Assembly: GCA_949051815.1 (NCBI GenBank)
Contig: CARQVR010000006.1
Location: forward strand, 55,734-119,733
Direction of reading: 5' to 3'
Source: an uncultured Lachnospiraceae bacterium
Lineage (GTDB): Bacteria > Bacillota > Clostridia > Lachnospirales > Lachnospiraceae
Length of the DNA stretch: 64,000 bases
Under the pieces are notes generated by a model. It was given only the letters and a program-made list of their open reading frames with translations. It had not been told where the DNA came from and searched no databases. Positions 17,114-25,420 of the stretch are shown in pieces. The translations under genes were made by a program, and so were the position numbers. Positions within the stretch are counted from its first letter, which is position 1. The number at the start of each line of letters is the position of its first letter.

Positions 17114-18517
17114 ATGTTTCAGAAGAAATATTTAACGATCCTGCTGACAGCCTCTTTGCTGGCTGCCGGCGTCAGCGCATGTGGCGCCGAAGACAATTCC
17201 GATACAGATGACAGGCTTGAAATTACGGACATTACGGATGACGATAAATCCGCCGGAGCGGAAGACACAGCACCGCAGGACGGGACGGCAGACGAAACTC
17301 CGGGTGACGGGGCTTCATCCGGAACAGAATCTGACACAGATGTCATATCCGATGTGTCCGATGCCGGAGAACAGGAAAATCCCATCTCCGTCACTTTCAA
17401 GGAAACCTTCGACGAAGTCAAGGGAGACGATGGCACAGTCATTTTCACAAGCGGCACACAACGCCCCGTCGTGCGCATCAAAGGCGCAGAGGATATCGCC
17501 GAAAAAATCAACGCGGATATCGCGACATACTACGACACCTTCTCCTTTGACGAAACGCTCTCCATGGCAAAGGAAGACTACGCGGCAAGTCTCGGCGAGG
17601 ACGGATGGAACTTCATCGGCTACAGCTCGGAAATCAACGCGAAGGTGACACGCATGGATGAGTCCGTGATTGCCTTCGAGATCACTGTTTCCGACTTCAC
17701 CGGCGGCGCCCACGGCAACTACGGCTCCATCGGAAAAAACTACAGCGCGAAAACAGGGGCGCTTCTCGCTCTCGATGAGATCAGTGAAGACTACGAAGCC
17801 TTTCACGCCACAGCTCTGGATTATATGGTCAATCTGGCTGAGACACCCGCCTATAAGGATAAACTGTTCGGCCCGCCTTCCAAAGATGATCTGGACAGCA
17901 CGCTGTTTCAGCCGGAGAGCTGGGTATTTACCAAAAGCGGCATCAGCTTTTTAGCCGGTCCCTATGCCCTCGGCCCCTACGCTTCCGGGGAAATTTACTT
18001 CCGGCTGCCCTACGAAAAAGCCTGTGATCTCGGATTAAAGGAGGACTACCGCTACGACGGCAATTTCGTGGATGAGCGAAACTATATCTACAAATACGAC
18101 CCGGAAACTTTTGAGCCGGTTGTGGACGGCACGCCCGACTGTTATTTTGATTTGGACGGGGACGGCACGGAGGAAGGACTGGCCTTTTACGGTCAGGTCG
18201 CAGATCCGGAAACCGGTGACAGCAGAAAAGCTTTCTATATCGACGGGAAAGATTACGGTGATGTCATAGATGACGAGCTGCAGAATATAGAGGACAACGG
18301 CTATCTGGCGGACACTTATGCCCTGTATCACGCCGACGCCCCGGACGGGGGTGTTCCGGCGATTGCCGTGCTATTCACGGAATTTGGCGACGGGACAGCG
18401 CCTGACGGCAGTCAGATCAGCCATCCCCGCTCCTTTATTTTCGGTTACACGAAAGAGCAGGGCCTGTACTATATGTACCGGGAAGATGGCTTTGTCACCC
18501 TGCCAAAGCAGCCCTGA
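17114..18517 (+). CDS. DUF4163/DUF3298 (RsiV-like) lipoprotein
   Basis: This 467-residue exported lipoprotein has lipobox VSAC (Cys23). An acidic low-complexity linker of about 60 residues rich in Asp, Glu, Ser and Thr follows. The folded part begins near ISVTFKETFDEV and runs as a DUF4163-type segment (QRPVVRIKGAEDIAEKINADI) and a DUF3298-type segment (FTGGAHGNYGSIGKNYSAKTGALLALDEI; SFLAGPYALGPYASGEIYFRLPY). These are also found in RsiV and PdaC ectodomains, which bind lysozyme or peptidoglycan. The C-terminal part has a Ca-loop-like CYFDLDGDGTEEGLAFYG. AGGAGG is 14 nt from ATG 17114, unusually far. It follows the LacI-kinase gene by 44 nt. Its function is unknown. Confidence 0.85.
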   Translation: MFQKKYLTILLTASLLAAGVSACGAEDNSDTDDRLEITDITDDDKSAGAEDTAPQDGTADETPGDGASSGTESDTDVISDVSDAGEQENPISVTFKETFDEVKGDDGTVIFTSGTQRPVVRIKGAEDIAEKINADIATYYDTFSFDETLSMAKEDYAASLGEDGWNFIGYSSEINAKVTRMDESVIAFEITVSDFTGGAHGNYGSIGKNYSAKTGALLALDEISEDYEAFHATALDYMVNLAETPAYKDKLFGPPSKDDLDSTLFQPESWVFTKSGISFLAGPYALGPYASGEIYFRLPYEKACDLGLKEDYRYDGNFVDERNYIYKYDPETFEPVVDGTPDCYFDLDGDGTEEGLAFYGQVADPETGDSRKAFYIDGKDYGDVIDDELQNIEDNGYLADTYALYHADAPDGGVPAIAVLFTEFGDGTAPDGSQISHPRSFIFGYTKEQGLYYMYREDGFVTLPKQP

Positions 18518-18597
18518 CAGCCAGCATCTTCCAGCCATTTGCCTGACGCTAAGAGCCTGATGCCACGGGCCTGACTCCACGCCCAGCTGACAATCCG

Positions 18598-19755
18598 TTA
18601 CCCAAGACAGGCTGCCAGTGCTTCCGCGATCTCAGCCGCCTCCTGCGCCGGATAAAACAGCCGCGCGGAGGCTTCCAGCGCGATCCCGGTAATCTTTTCC
18701 TTTTTCAGATAAAACTCTACTTCTGAGGGAGACATTTCGTTCTCCCTCTCTTTCCATGTCTGAATCAGATCGTTCAGCTTCCGGAAATGGGCCATCAGCG
18801 ACCCGAACTCCTGTATACGGTCGATGGTGCCGCTTCCGTAAGCCTGCCGTTCCAGCTCGGATACCGCAATTACCTGCATGGACATCTTCAACTCTCCCGT
18901 AATGTCAGATGCTTCCATCAGCACATCCGGCCGCTTCTCCAGACATGCCAGCATATATGCCTTCGCCCCGGCAATGTCCTTTTGCAGGAAGAACGCCGCC
19001 AGCCGTTCCTTGATCTCCGCCGTCTCCCGTTTCTCGTCGGTCATGCCCACCTTGCACTCACAGACCTTAAGTCCCTGTACCTGCGTCCAGACATAGAGCA
19101 GAAATTCCGAGATAAAGCCGTAAACCCGCTTGTGATAGTCGTCGTACCCGGAAGCGTCGATCTTTTCTTCCGCTTTTTCAAAAATTCCAAAAAGCCACTC
19201 GCTGTAGGCGTCGTAGATCTCCTTTTTACACACGATCATATTGCCAAAGTACGTGCCCTTGCTATGTACCAGCCGCTCAAACGTCTCATGGTACGCGGGG
19301 TAAAACTGCCGGATCACCTCTCCCACAGCTTCCAGATCGTGTATATTGTAATCTCCGGCATACCCTTCATAATAAGTAAAGTTTAACTTTAACTTTTTCG
19401 AGGTAATGATGTCATACGCCGAGAGGATTTCTTCGTAATCCCTCCCGGTGAGAATCCGCCCCTCCTCCGTGCAGAAATACCGGCGGTAGTGGCAGACCCC
19501 CACATAACCGGTGGTTTTTATGTTTTTCCACACCCAGTATACGCCCGTCAGTTCCCCATAATAGCAGTTCTTTTCCGAAATACTGACACCAGTGTCATCT
19601 CCTATATATCCCAGATCCTCCGATCCGGCCCTGCCCACCTGTAACGGCACATAGATGGGATCGCCGGGCGTCGGAAACTTTTTGTGGGTCATAGTAAAAA
19701 TTGTCACGCTCATCCTGTATACCCCGCTAAACCTGTCAAACGCCTGCGCTGTCAT
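18598..19755 (-). CDS. DUF4422 glycosyltransferase
   Basis: This 385-residue cytoplasmic protein is of the DUF4422 family, seen in polysaccharide loci and grouped with galactofuranosyl-type glycosyltransferases. Conserved landmarks: VTIFTMTHKKFPTPGDPIYVPLQVG, DDTGVSISEKNCYYGELTGVYWVWKN, GVCHYRRYF, and the terminal GFISEFLLYVWTQ. The family core starts at MSVTIFTMTHKKF (ATG 19713), but that ATG lacks a ribosome binding site. ATG 19755 has AGGAA at 4 nt and adds 14 residues, so the start is uncertain. A C-terminal helical extension of about 130 residues follows the catalytic core. It sits 16 nt after a MATE exporter gene and may share its transcript. Confidence 0.87.
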   Translation of the reverse strand: MTAQAFDRFSGVYRMSVTIFTMTHKKFPTPGDPIYVPLQVGRAGSEDLGYIGDDTGVSISEKNCYYGELTGVYWVWKNIKTTGYVGVCHYRRYFCTEEGRILTGRDYEEILSAYDIITSKKLKLNFTYYEGYAGDYNIHDLEAVGEVIRQFYPAYHETFERLVHSKGTYFGNMIVCKKEIYDAYSEWLFGIFEKAEEKIDASGYDDYHKRVYGFISEFLLYVWTQVQGLKVCECKVGMTDEKRETAEIKERLAAFFLQKDIAGAKAYMLACLEKRPDVLMEASDITGELKMSMQVIAVSELERQAYGSGTIDRIQEFGSLMAHFRKLNDLIQTWKERENEMSPSEVEFYLKKEKITGIALEASARLFYPAQEAAEIAEALAACLG

Positions 19756-19771
19756 AAAGTTCCTGCTCTGC

Positions 19772-21148
19772 TTATCCTCTCTGCTGCGGCGATTCCGCGC
19801 AAGCCTCTCCCGGCTTCAACATCCGCTGCATTTTCCTGCGCACATAGAAAAAGGCCGGAATCAGGAAAATATCCGCAAAAATCCATGCCAGCGGATTCGC
19901 AAAACGCACTGCGCTGAATCCAAACTGCGGCACAAGCAAAAAGCCTGCCAGCGCTCTCGCCAGCATCTCAAACGCCCCCGCAAAAACCGCCAGCCTGCTG
20001 AACCCCATTCCCTGAATCAGAAAGCGGACGATATTCACAAGCGCAAGCGGGAAATAAAACACCGCATTCATCTGTATAAAGGAGTAGGCGTTGGCGATGA
20101 TCTGCGTCTCCCCCGCATCCAGAAACAGTAAGAGAAGCTGTTTCCCGAACAGAAATACCGCACCCAGACCAATCAGGGAATAAATCAGCCCTAACAGCGT
20201 ACAGCTCTTAAGTCCCCTGTCCACGCGCTCCAGATCCCCGGCGCCCACATTCTGTCCGCCGTAAGTGGCCATGGTGGATCCCATGGCGTCAAAAGGGCAG
20301 ACCAGAAGCATACTCACCTTACCGCCTGCTGTCACCGCCGCAACAGCGTTGGAGTCAATGCCGTTCACCGCGCTCTGCAAAATCACACTGCCGATAGCTG
20401 TGATCGAATACTGCAGTCCCATAGGAATGCCCATATTGCACAGCTTCGCCGCATAGTCCCTGTCCCATCTGCGCTCATCCGCGGACAGCTTCAATATCGT
20501 AAACTTTTTGCGCATATAAATCAGGCAGGCAAAACCCGCGATGGCCTGCGATACCACCGTAGCTACCGCCGCACCGGCCACCCCCATGGGAATAACCACA
20601 ATGCAGAACACATCGAGAAAGATATTCAAAACCGCCGCCGTCACGAGAAACACAACCGGCGTCCTGCTGTCCCCCAGAGACCGCAGAATGGCCGCCGTCA
20701 TATTATAGAGGAACACCACAGGTATGCCAAGAAAAATAATAATTATGTAGTCGTAAGATCCGTCGATGATGTTGGCGGGCGTGCGCATAAGCAGCAGGAT
20801 CTGACGGCACAGCAAAGATACCACGGTCGTGACCAGCACGGAAAAAATCACGGACAGCCACACACTGTTCGCCACAAACCGGCGAAGCGCCTCCTCATGC
20901 TTCGCGCCGTACTCCTGCGCAATCGGAATGCCGAAGCCGCTGCATATGCCCATGCAGAATCCGATAATCAGGAAATTGACGGAGCCTGTCGCTCCCACCG
21001 CCGCCAGTGCGTCCACCCCCAGATAATGTCCCACAATAATCGCATCCACCATGCTGTAGAACTGCTGGAAAACCAGCCCGAACAAAAGAGGCACGGCAAA
21101 GCCCAGAATCAGCCTCATAGGGCTCCCCTTCGTCATATCTTTTTCCAT
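19772..21148 (-). CDS. MATE family efflux transporter
   Basis: This 458-residue protein has 12 predicted helices in two MatE repeats. MTKGSPMRLILGFAVPLLFGLVFQQFYSMVDAIIVGHYLGVDALAAVG is the classic N-terminal pattern of the DinF/NorM-like branch, and the second repeat holds SMLLVCPFDAMGSTMATYGGQNVGAGDLERVDRG. ATG 21148 has GGGAGGAG upstream; the longer in-frame form begins inside the promoter. It couples ion influx to export of drugs or metabolites. It is divergent from a second MATE gene of a different subfamily. Confidence 0.93.
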   Translation of the reverse strand: MEKDMTKGSPMRLILGFAVPLLFGLVFQQFYSMVDAIIVGHYLGVDALAAVGATGSVNFLIIGFCMGICSGFGIPIAQEYGAKHEEALRRFVANSVWLSVIFSVLVTTVVSLLCRQILLLMRTPANIIDGSYDYIIIIFLGIPVVFLYNMTAAILRSLGDSRTPVVFLVTAAVLNIFLDVFCIVVIPMGVAGAAVATVVSQAIAGFACLIYMRKKFTILKLSADERRWDRDYAAKLCNMGIPMGLQYSITAIGSVILQSAVNGIDSNAVAAVTAGGKVSMLLVCPFDAMGSTMATYGGQNVGAGDLERVDRGLKSCTLLGLIYSLIGLGAVFLFGKQLLLLFLDAGETQIIANAYSFIQMNAVFYFPLALVNIVRFLIQGMGFSRLAVFAGAFEMLARALAGFLLVPQFGFSAVRFANPLAWIFADIFLIPAFFYVRRKMQRMLKPGEACAESPQQRG

Positions 21149-21186
21149 AATAAAAAACTCCTCCCTTTTCCTCCCCCATTGCGACG

Positions 21187-21214
21187 ATTGTATCACACTG
21201 TTATGAAAACACAA
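21187..21214 (-). promoter_or_regulatory. Promoter of the minus-strand MATE gene
   Basis: On the minus strand TTGTGT and TACAAT are spaced by 16 nt, about 40 nt upstream of ATG 21148. Confidence 0.5.
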
Positions 21215-21262
21215 GCGTTTATTTTAGAAAAAACAAAAAAATTTTAAAGTTGGGAAAACCGA

Positions 21263-21291
21263 TTGACAGGCGAAAAAGAATGTATTAAGAT
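21263..21291 (+). promoter_or_regulatory. Promoter of the plus-strand MATE gene
   Basis: TTGACA (21263-21268) and TAAGAT (21286-21291) are separated by 17 nt, 36 nt upstream of ATG 21327. Confidence 0.65.
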
Positions 21292-21326
21292 GTTATCACT
21301 TTACGCAAAAAACGGAGGGGTTTTCC

Positions 21327-22682
21327 ATGCAGGGCACAACCGCAAAAGATAACTTTTATCATAAGATGCTAAAGCTGGTAATTCCGATTGTCATTCAGAA
21401 TCTCTTAAGCGCCGCCGTAAGCTCTGCGGACGTGGTGATGTTAAACTATGTGGGGCAGTCCTCCATCTCCGCCGTATCGCTGGCCGCCAATTATGCCAGC
21501 GTTCTCTTTATGATCTATTACGGTCTGGGAACGGGCGCCACTATGCTGAGTGCGCAGTATTGGGGAAAGGGCGATCTGCAGCCGATCCGCGCCATTCAGG
21601 GAATCGCCATGCGTTTTTCCCTGATTATATCCCTCGCTTTCTCCGGCTTCGCCTTCTTTGCGCCGGAGCTTTTGATGCGGCTTTTCACCAATGACGCGGC
21701 GCTTATCACAATCGGCGCCGGATATCTGCGCGTGATGGCAGTCACCTACCTGTGCTGGGGCATTATAGAAGTGTATCTGGCGATCCTTAGAAGTATCGGC
21801 CGGGTCACCGTCTGCATGGTATTAAATGTCATGGCATTTACCCTGAATATCTTCCTGAACGCCGTGTTTATCTTCGGGCTTTTCGGCGCACCGCAGCTTG
21901 GCGCCACCGGCGTGGCCATCGCCACCGCTCTGTCCCGTGTCATAGAACTGCTCGGCTGTATCGTGGTATCCATATGCAGCAGGGACATCAAACTCAATCC
22001 CGGTTACATGTTCCTGCGCAACAAACTGTTGTTTCAGGACTTTCTCCGGCTCTCCCTGCCTGCCCTTGGCAACGACATCGCATGGAGCGTGGCCTTTTCC
22101 ATGTACTCCGTGATTCTGGGGCACATGGGTTCCGACGCGGTGGCCGCCAATTCTCTTGTGGTTGTCGTCAGAAATTTCGGCACCGTACTCTGCTTCGGCA
22201 CCGCCAGCGCAGGCGGCATCCTGCTTGGCAATGTGATGGGAGAAGGGGACATGGAACATGCCAAAGTGTACGCCTCCAGGCTGATGAAGCTCACTGTTAT
22301 CACCGGCGCCATCGGCGGCGCGCTTGTGCTGGCCGCTACCCCCTTTGTGCTGCATTTTGCCAAACTTTCCGAAACAGCCATGCACTATCTGAAATATATG
22401 CTGCTCATCAACACCTACTACATCATGGGAGCCGCCGTCAACACCACCCTGATCGCGGGCGTGTTCCGCGCAGGCGGCGACAGCCGTTTCGGCCTGATCT
22501 GCGACGTGATCGACATGTGGGTCTACGCGGTGCCGCTCGGTTTTCTCGCGGCCTTCGTTTTCAAACTTCCCGTTCTCTGGGTGTACTTTCTGCTGTGCAC
22601 CGACGAGTTCGTCAAATGGCCCTGGGTGATCAGACACTATCGCAGCGGCAAGTGGCTGAAAAACATAACGAGAGAGTTTTGA
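21327..22682 (+). CDS. MATE family efflux transporter
   Basis: This 451-residue MATE protein is distinct from its divergent neighbour. The N-terminus runs NFYHKMLKLVIPIVIQNLLSAAVSSADVVMLNYVGQSSISAVSLAANYASVLF. The second half contains SLPALGNDIAWSVAFSMYSVILGHMGSDAVAANSLVVVVRNFG, followed by GNVMGEGDMEHAKVYASRLM, typical of the second MatE repeat. GGAGGGG lies 6 nt before the start. The final 46 nt overlap the 3' end of the convergent LuxR gene, so the two transcripts are complementary there. Substrate unknown. Confidence 0.93.
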   Translation: MQGTTAKDNFYHKMLKLVIPIVIQNLLSAAVSSADVVMLNYVGQSSISAVSLAANYASVLFMIYYGLGTGATMLSAQYWGKGDLQPIRAIQGIAMRFSLIISLAFSGFAFFAPELLMRLFTNDAALITIGAGYLRVMAVTYLCWGIIEVYLAILRSIGRVTVCMVLNVMAFTLNIFLNAVFIFGLFGAPQLGATGVAIATALSRVIELLGCIVVSICSRDIKLNPGYMFLRNKLLFQDFLRLSLPALGNDIAWSVAFSMYSVILGHMGSDAVAANSLVVVVRNFGTVLCFGTASAGGILLGNVMGEGDMEHAKVYASRLMKLTVITGAIGGALVLAATPFVLHFAKLSETAMHYLKYMLLINTYYIMGAAVNTTLIAGVFRAGGDSRFGLICDVIDMWVYAVPLGFLAAFVFKLPVLWVYFLLCTDEFVKWPWVIRHYRSGKWLKNITREF

Positions 22683-23179
22683 AACTCTTTCCTGCTGCAT
22701 ACGTCCATCTTCTGGTAAATGTGGGACACATGCTTCTTAACCGTCGTCTCGGCGATGTAAAGCGCCTCGCCGATCTGTCTGTTGGTGTAGCCTCTGTAGA
22801 GAAGCCATGCCACCTCCAGCTCCCGCTCCGAAAGCGCACAGGATTCCATCGCAATCAGAAAATTCGCATAAATCTCCTCATAACTTCGCGGTGTCTGCAT
22901 GGCCGCATCTGTAAAAGTCTGCCCCGCATCTGTTTCTGCCGTCGTCCCTTGCTCTCTCCGGTCTGCTTCCGGATTTTCTTTCCATTTTGCAATCTGATCC
23001 GTCACACGGAGATAGCGCGCCAGAACCACCGCCAGCGCCACGCCGAGAAACAGCGTTCCCAGCACAGCGGCCTTCCACTCCCGCCTGCCGCCGAACACAT
23101 CCGCCTGATACAAGAGCAGCGTCGTCAGAAGGCAGACATAACCGCCTCCCAAAAACGCCCGAAGCAGCCGCTTCCTCAT
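22637..23179 (-). CDS. Membrane-anchored LuxR-type transcriptional regulator
   Basis: This 180-residue protein starts with two membrane helices (YVCLLTTLLLYQ and WKAAVLGTLFLGVALAVVLARYL). A polar linker of about 50 residues follows, then a C-terminal LuxR (GerE) helix-turn-helix: LSERELEVAWLLYRGYTNRQIGEALYIAETTVKKHVSHIYQKM. There is no receiver domain. Its start overlaps the stop of the MotA-like gene by four bases (ATGA), so the two proteins are translationally coupled and probably act together: a membrane protein passing a signal to a tethered DNA-binding domain. The targets are not evident. The 3' end runs 46 nt into the convergent MATE gene. Confidence 0.9.
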   Translation of the reverse strand: MRKRLLRAFLGGGYVCLLTTLLLYQADVFGGRREWKAAVLGTLFLGVALAVVLARYLRVTDQIAKWKENPEADRREQGTTAETDAGQTFTDAAMQTPRSYEEIYANFLIAMESCALSERELEVAWLLYRGYTNRQIGEALYIAETTVKKHVSHIYQKMDVCSRKEFQNSLVMFFSHLPLR

Positions 23180-23715
23180 ATCCGCCCTTCCTCTGTATTT
23201 TCTTTCTCCGCCGTTTCATTCCCTTTTTCCGCTGCGTTTTCCTCCTCCGTATCTACTCCCATATAATCAATAATCCGGCGTTTCGCTTCCAACTGCAGGG
23301 GCAGAAGCAGCATCTCAAATATCATGGCATACAGCATCGTCAAAATCGCCACCGACAGATTAGGGCCGAGGCTTGCCGGATCGGACAACCGCCTGAAAAT
23401 GGTAATCAGCGTCAAAAGCACACAGACCACGCCCGCATAGAGCACCTGTTTCTGCATCATTTCCACCACGTCCAGCGCCCGCCGCACTTCGTCCAGATGA
23501 CAGGTATAATCCTTTTTCAAAAGCCGCCACGCTCTCTTAAAATCCTTCCACACGCCGCCCTTAAACAGCACCGGCACCGTAAATACCAGCATAATAATAA
23601 GGGATGGTATATCTATCAGATATGTCAGCCGGACCAGCTCAATCCCTCCGTACCCGTAATCTACCGCTCCTAACAGGACAATACCCAAAAATATACTGAT
23701 AATTTCCATAGTCAT
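23176..23715 (-). CDS. Short MotA-like membrane protein
   Basis: This 179-residue protein has four hydrophobic segments. LTYLIDIPSLIIMLVFTVPVLF resembles the MotA segment entering helix 2. RRLSDPASLGPNLSVAILTMLYAMIFEMLLLPLQLEAKRR matches MotA helices 3-4, including the prolines in the GP turn and in the LLLP segment that line the ion path in MotA. The cytoplasmic loop is only about 40 residues, so the torque-generating region of MotA is absent, and no MotB or ExbD partner is nearby. ATG 23715 has AGGAG 9 nt upstream; the frame extends further without support. It is coupled by ATGA overlap to the LuxR gene. An ion-channel-like sensor is possible; function unknown. Confidence 0.7.
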   Translation of the reverse strand: MTMEIISIFLGIVLLGAVDYGYGGIELVRLTYLIDIPSLIIMLVFTVPVLFKGGVWKDFKRAWRLLKKDYTCHLDEVRRALDVVEMMQKQVLYAGVVCVLLTLITIFRRLSDPASLGPNLSVAILTMLYAMIFEMLLLPLQLEAKRRIIDYMGVDTEEENAAEKGNETAEKENTEEGRI

Positions 23716-23836
23716 ATGACACCGCTCCTCTCTCTCCGGTTCTTTTACTTTACGTCTACCTGCATCATACCCAAAAAACAGTAAAAATGCCATACTACTT
23801 ATCACCTGAAAAGTAGTATTTTCACAAAATGGAAAA

Positions 23837-23857
23837 GAGCCTGCCCCCGGCAAGCTC
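23837..23857 (-). terminator. Terminator of the amino-acid ABC operon
   Basis: On the minus strand GAGCTTGCC and GGCAGGCTC pair (one G-U) and are followed by TTTTCC, 6 nt beyond the ATPase stop. Confidence 0.7.
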
Positions 23858-23863
23858 CGATTT

Positions 23864-24640
23864 TTAATATTTAGTCAGAAACTGTCTCGTCCGCTCCTCC
23901 TTCGGATGGTCGATCACCTGTCTTGCGTCACCCTGCTCCACGATCACGCCCTCGTCCATAAAAATGATCTGATCCGCCACATCTCTGGCAAAGCTCATTT
24001 CATGGGTTACGATAATCATGGTCGTATGCTTCTCGGCAAGCCCTCTGATCACCTTTAGCACCTCCCCCGTCAGCTCCGGGTCAAGGGCCGATGTCGGCTC
24101 ATCAAAACAGAGGATATCCGGCTGTAATGCCAGCGCTCTGGCGATGGCAACCCGCTGCTGCTGCCCGCCGGAAAGCTGGTGGGGATAGTGATCCATGCGC
24201 TCCGCAAGTCCCATCTGCTCTAAAAGCGACTTCCCGTGCGCCTCAATCTCCTCCAGAATTTCCTTTCTCTTCTGTTTGAAATCCGGCCGCTCCTTTGAAA
24301 GAAGCGTCTCCGCCAGCGTCACATTTTCCAGCGCCGTATACTGCGGGAACAGATGAAACGCCTGAAACACCATGCCGAAATGCAGCCTCTTGGTGCGCAG
24401 ATCCTTCTCCTGCCCTTTTACGGGATGATCCGCGTCAAACAAAGTTTCCCCCCGCACCGCGATGGAACCGTGATCCGGCGTTTCCAGAAAATTCAGACAG
24501 CGCAAAAGCGTTGTCTTGCCGGAGCCGGAAGAGCCGATGATCGCCAGCGCGCTCCCCTCCTCCAGATCAAAGCTCACGTCATCGAGCACTCTGGTGGAGC
24601 CGAAATGTTTTCCGATATTTTTCACCTCTAAGACAGCCAT
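23864..24640 (-). CDS. Polar amino-acid ABC transporter ATPase (GlnQ type)
   Basis: This 258-residue ATPase has Walker A GSSGSGKTT, Q-loop GMVFQAFHLFP, signature LSGGQQQRVAIARAL, Walker B ILCFDEPTSALDPEL and the H-loop MIIVTHEMSFARDVAD. ATG 24640 follows GGAGGTAAAA. A helical insertion of about 15 residues around ERPDFKQKRKEILEEIEAHGK lengthens the usual 240-residue form. It is the last gene of a binding protein-permease-ATPase operon whose binding protein is circularly permuted. Confidence 0.95.
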   Translation of the reverse strand: MAVLEVKNIGKHFGSTRVLDDVSFDLEEGSALAIIGSSGSGKTTLLRCLNFLETPDHGSIAVRGETLFDADHPVKGQEKDLRTKRLHFGMVFQAFHLFPQYTALENVTLAETLLSKERPDFKQKRKEILEEIEAHGKSLLEQMGLAERMDHYPHQLSGGQQQRVAIARALALQPDILCFDEPTSALDPELTGEVLKVIRGLAEKHTTMIIVTHEMSFARDVADQIIFMDEGVIVEQGDARQVIDHPKEERTRQFLTKY

Positions 24641-24729
24641 TTTTACCTCCATGCCACAGCGTTTTGCGAAATATCCCTAAACCCAATCTCCCATTCAGTT
24701 CTGCGGTTTCGCACTTTTGACGAAACATT

Positions 24730-25386
24730 TTACCGGAAATAGTCCAGCCTCCGCTCGATATAATTAAACAAAAGTGTCAGAATGCCCACAAACAAAAGAT
24801 AGAACACACCCGTGTAGAAAAGCGGCCATGTCAGCCCGTTGCTCTTCATAAAAGAATAGCCCGCGAACGTAAGCTCATACGCCGCGATAATGCGCGCCAG
24901 GGACGTGTCTTTCACCAGCGTGATAATCTCGTTTGACATGGGCGGCACCACCCGCTTCACCATCTGCAACAGGGTGACTTTAAAAAAGATCTGCCATTTC
25001 GTCATGCCAAGCACCTCGCCCGCCTCCCGCTGACCCACGGGAACGCCCTCGATACCGCCCCTGAAAATCACGGAAAAATAGCAGGCATAGTTGATACTGA
25101 ACGCCACCACCGTGGCGGTGATGCGCCCGGCTTCGCTGCCGCTCCAGATATTGTGGTGAAGCCAAAGCCCCGGTCCGTAAAAAATGATAATCAGTTGCAG
25201 CATCAGCGGCGTGCCGCGTATGATCCACACAATCGTCTGGATCAGCCCCCGCAGGGCTTTCCATCTGCTCATCGCCCCGAAAGCAAGAATCAGCCCGAGC
25301 GGCAGGGAAAAAAGCAAAGTGAAAATGAAAATCTGAAAGGTCGTCAAAAGACCGTCCAACAGCGACCTCGTCACACTAAAAAACAT
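24730..25386 (-). CDS. Polar amino-acid ABC transporter permease (HisM/GlnP type)
   Basis: This 218-residue membrane protein has five predicted helices. LLDGLLTTFQIFIFTLLFSLPLGLILAFG and WIIRGTPLMLQLIIIFYG are the family's N-terminal landmarks. REAGEVLGMTKWQIFFKVTLLQMVKRVVPPMSNEIITLVKDTSLA is the EAA loop that docks on the ATPase. The start at 25386 is preceded by AGGAGAACAGGAC. It lies 34 nt after the binding-protein gene. Confidence 0.95.
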   Translation of the reverse strand: MFFSVTRSLLDGLLTTFQIFIFTLLFSLPLGLILAFGAMSRWKALRGLIQTIVWIIRGTPLMLQLIIIFYGPGLWLHHNIWSGSEAGRITATVVAFSINYACYFSVIFRGGIEGVPVGQREAGEVLGMTKWQIFFKVTLLQMVKRVVPPMSNEIITLVKDTSLARIIAAYELTFAGYSFMKSNGLTWPLFYTGVFYLLFVGILTLLFNYIERRLDYFR

Positions 25387-25420
25387 GTCCTGTTCTCCTA
25401 AAATCTAATGTCTTTTCCCG

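Noticed and set aside
22692..23266. Long plus-strand frame reading through the LuxR and MotA-like genes
   Set aside because: Arg/His/Pro-rich translation typical of an antisense shadow; no motif or start signal.
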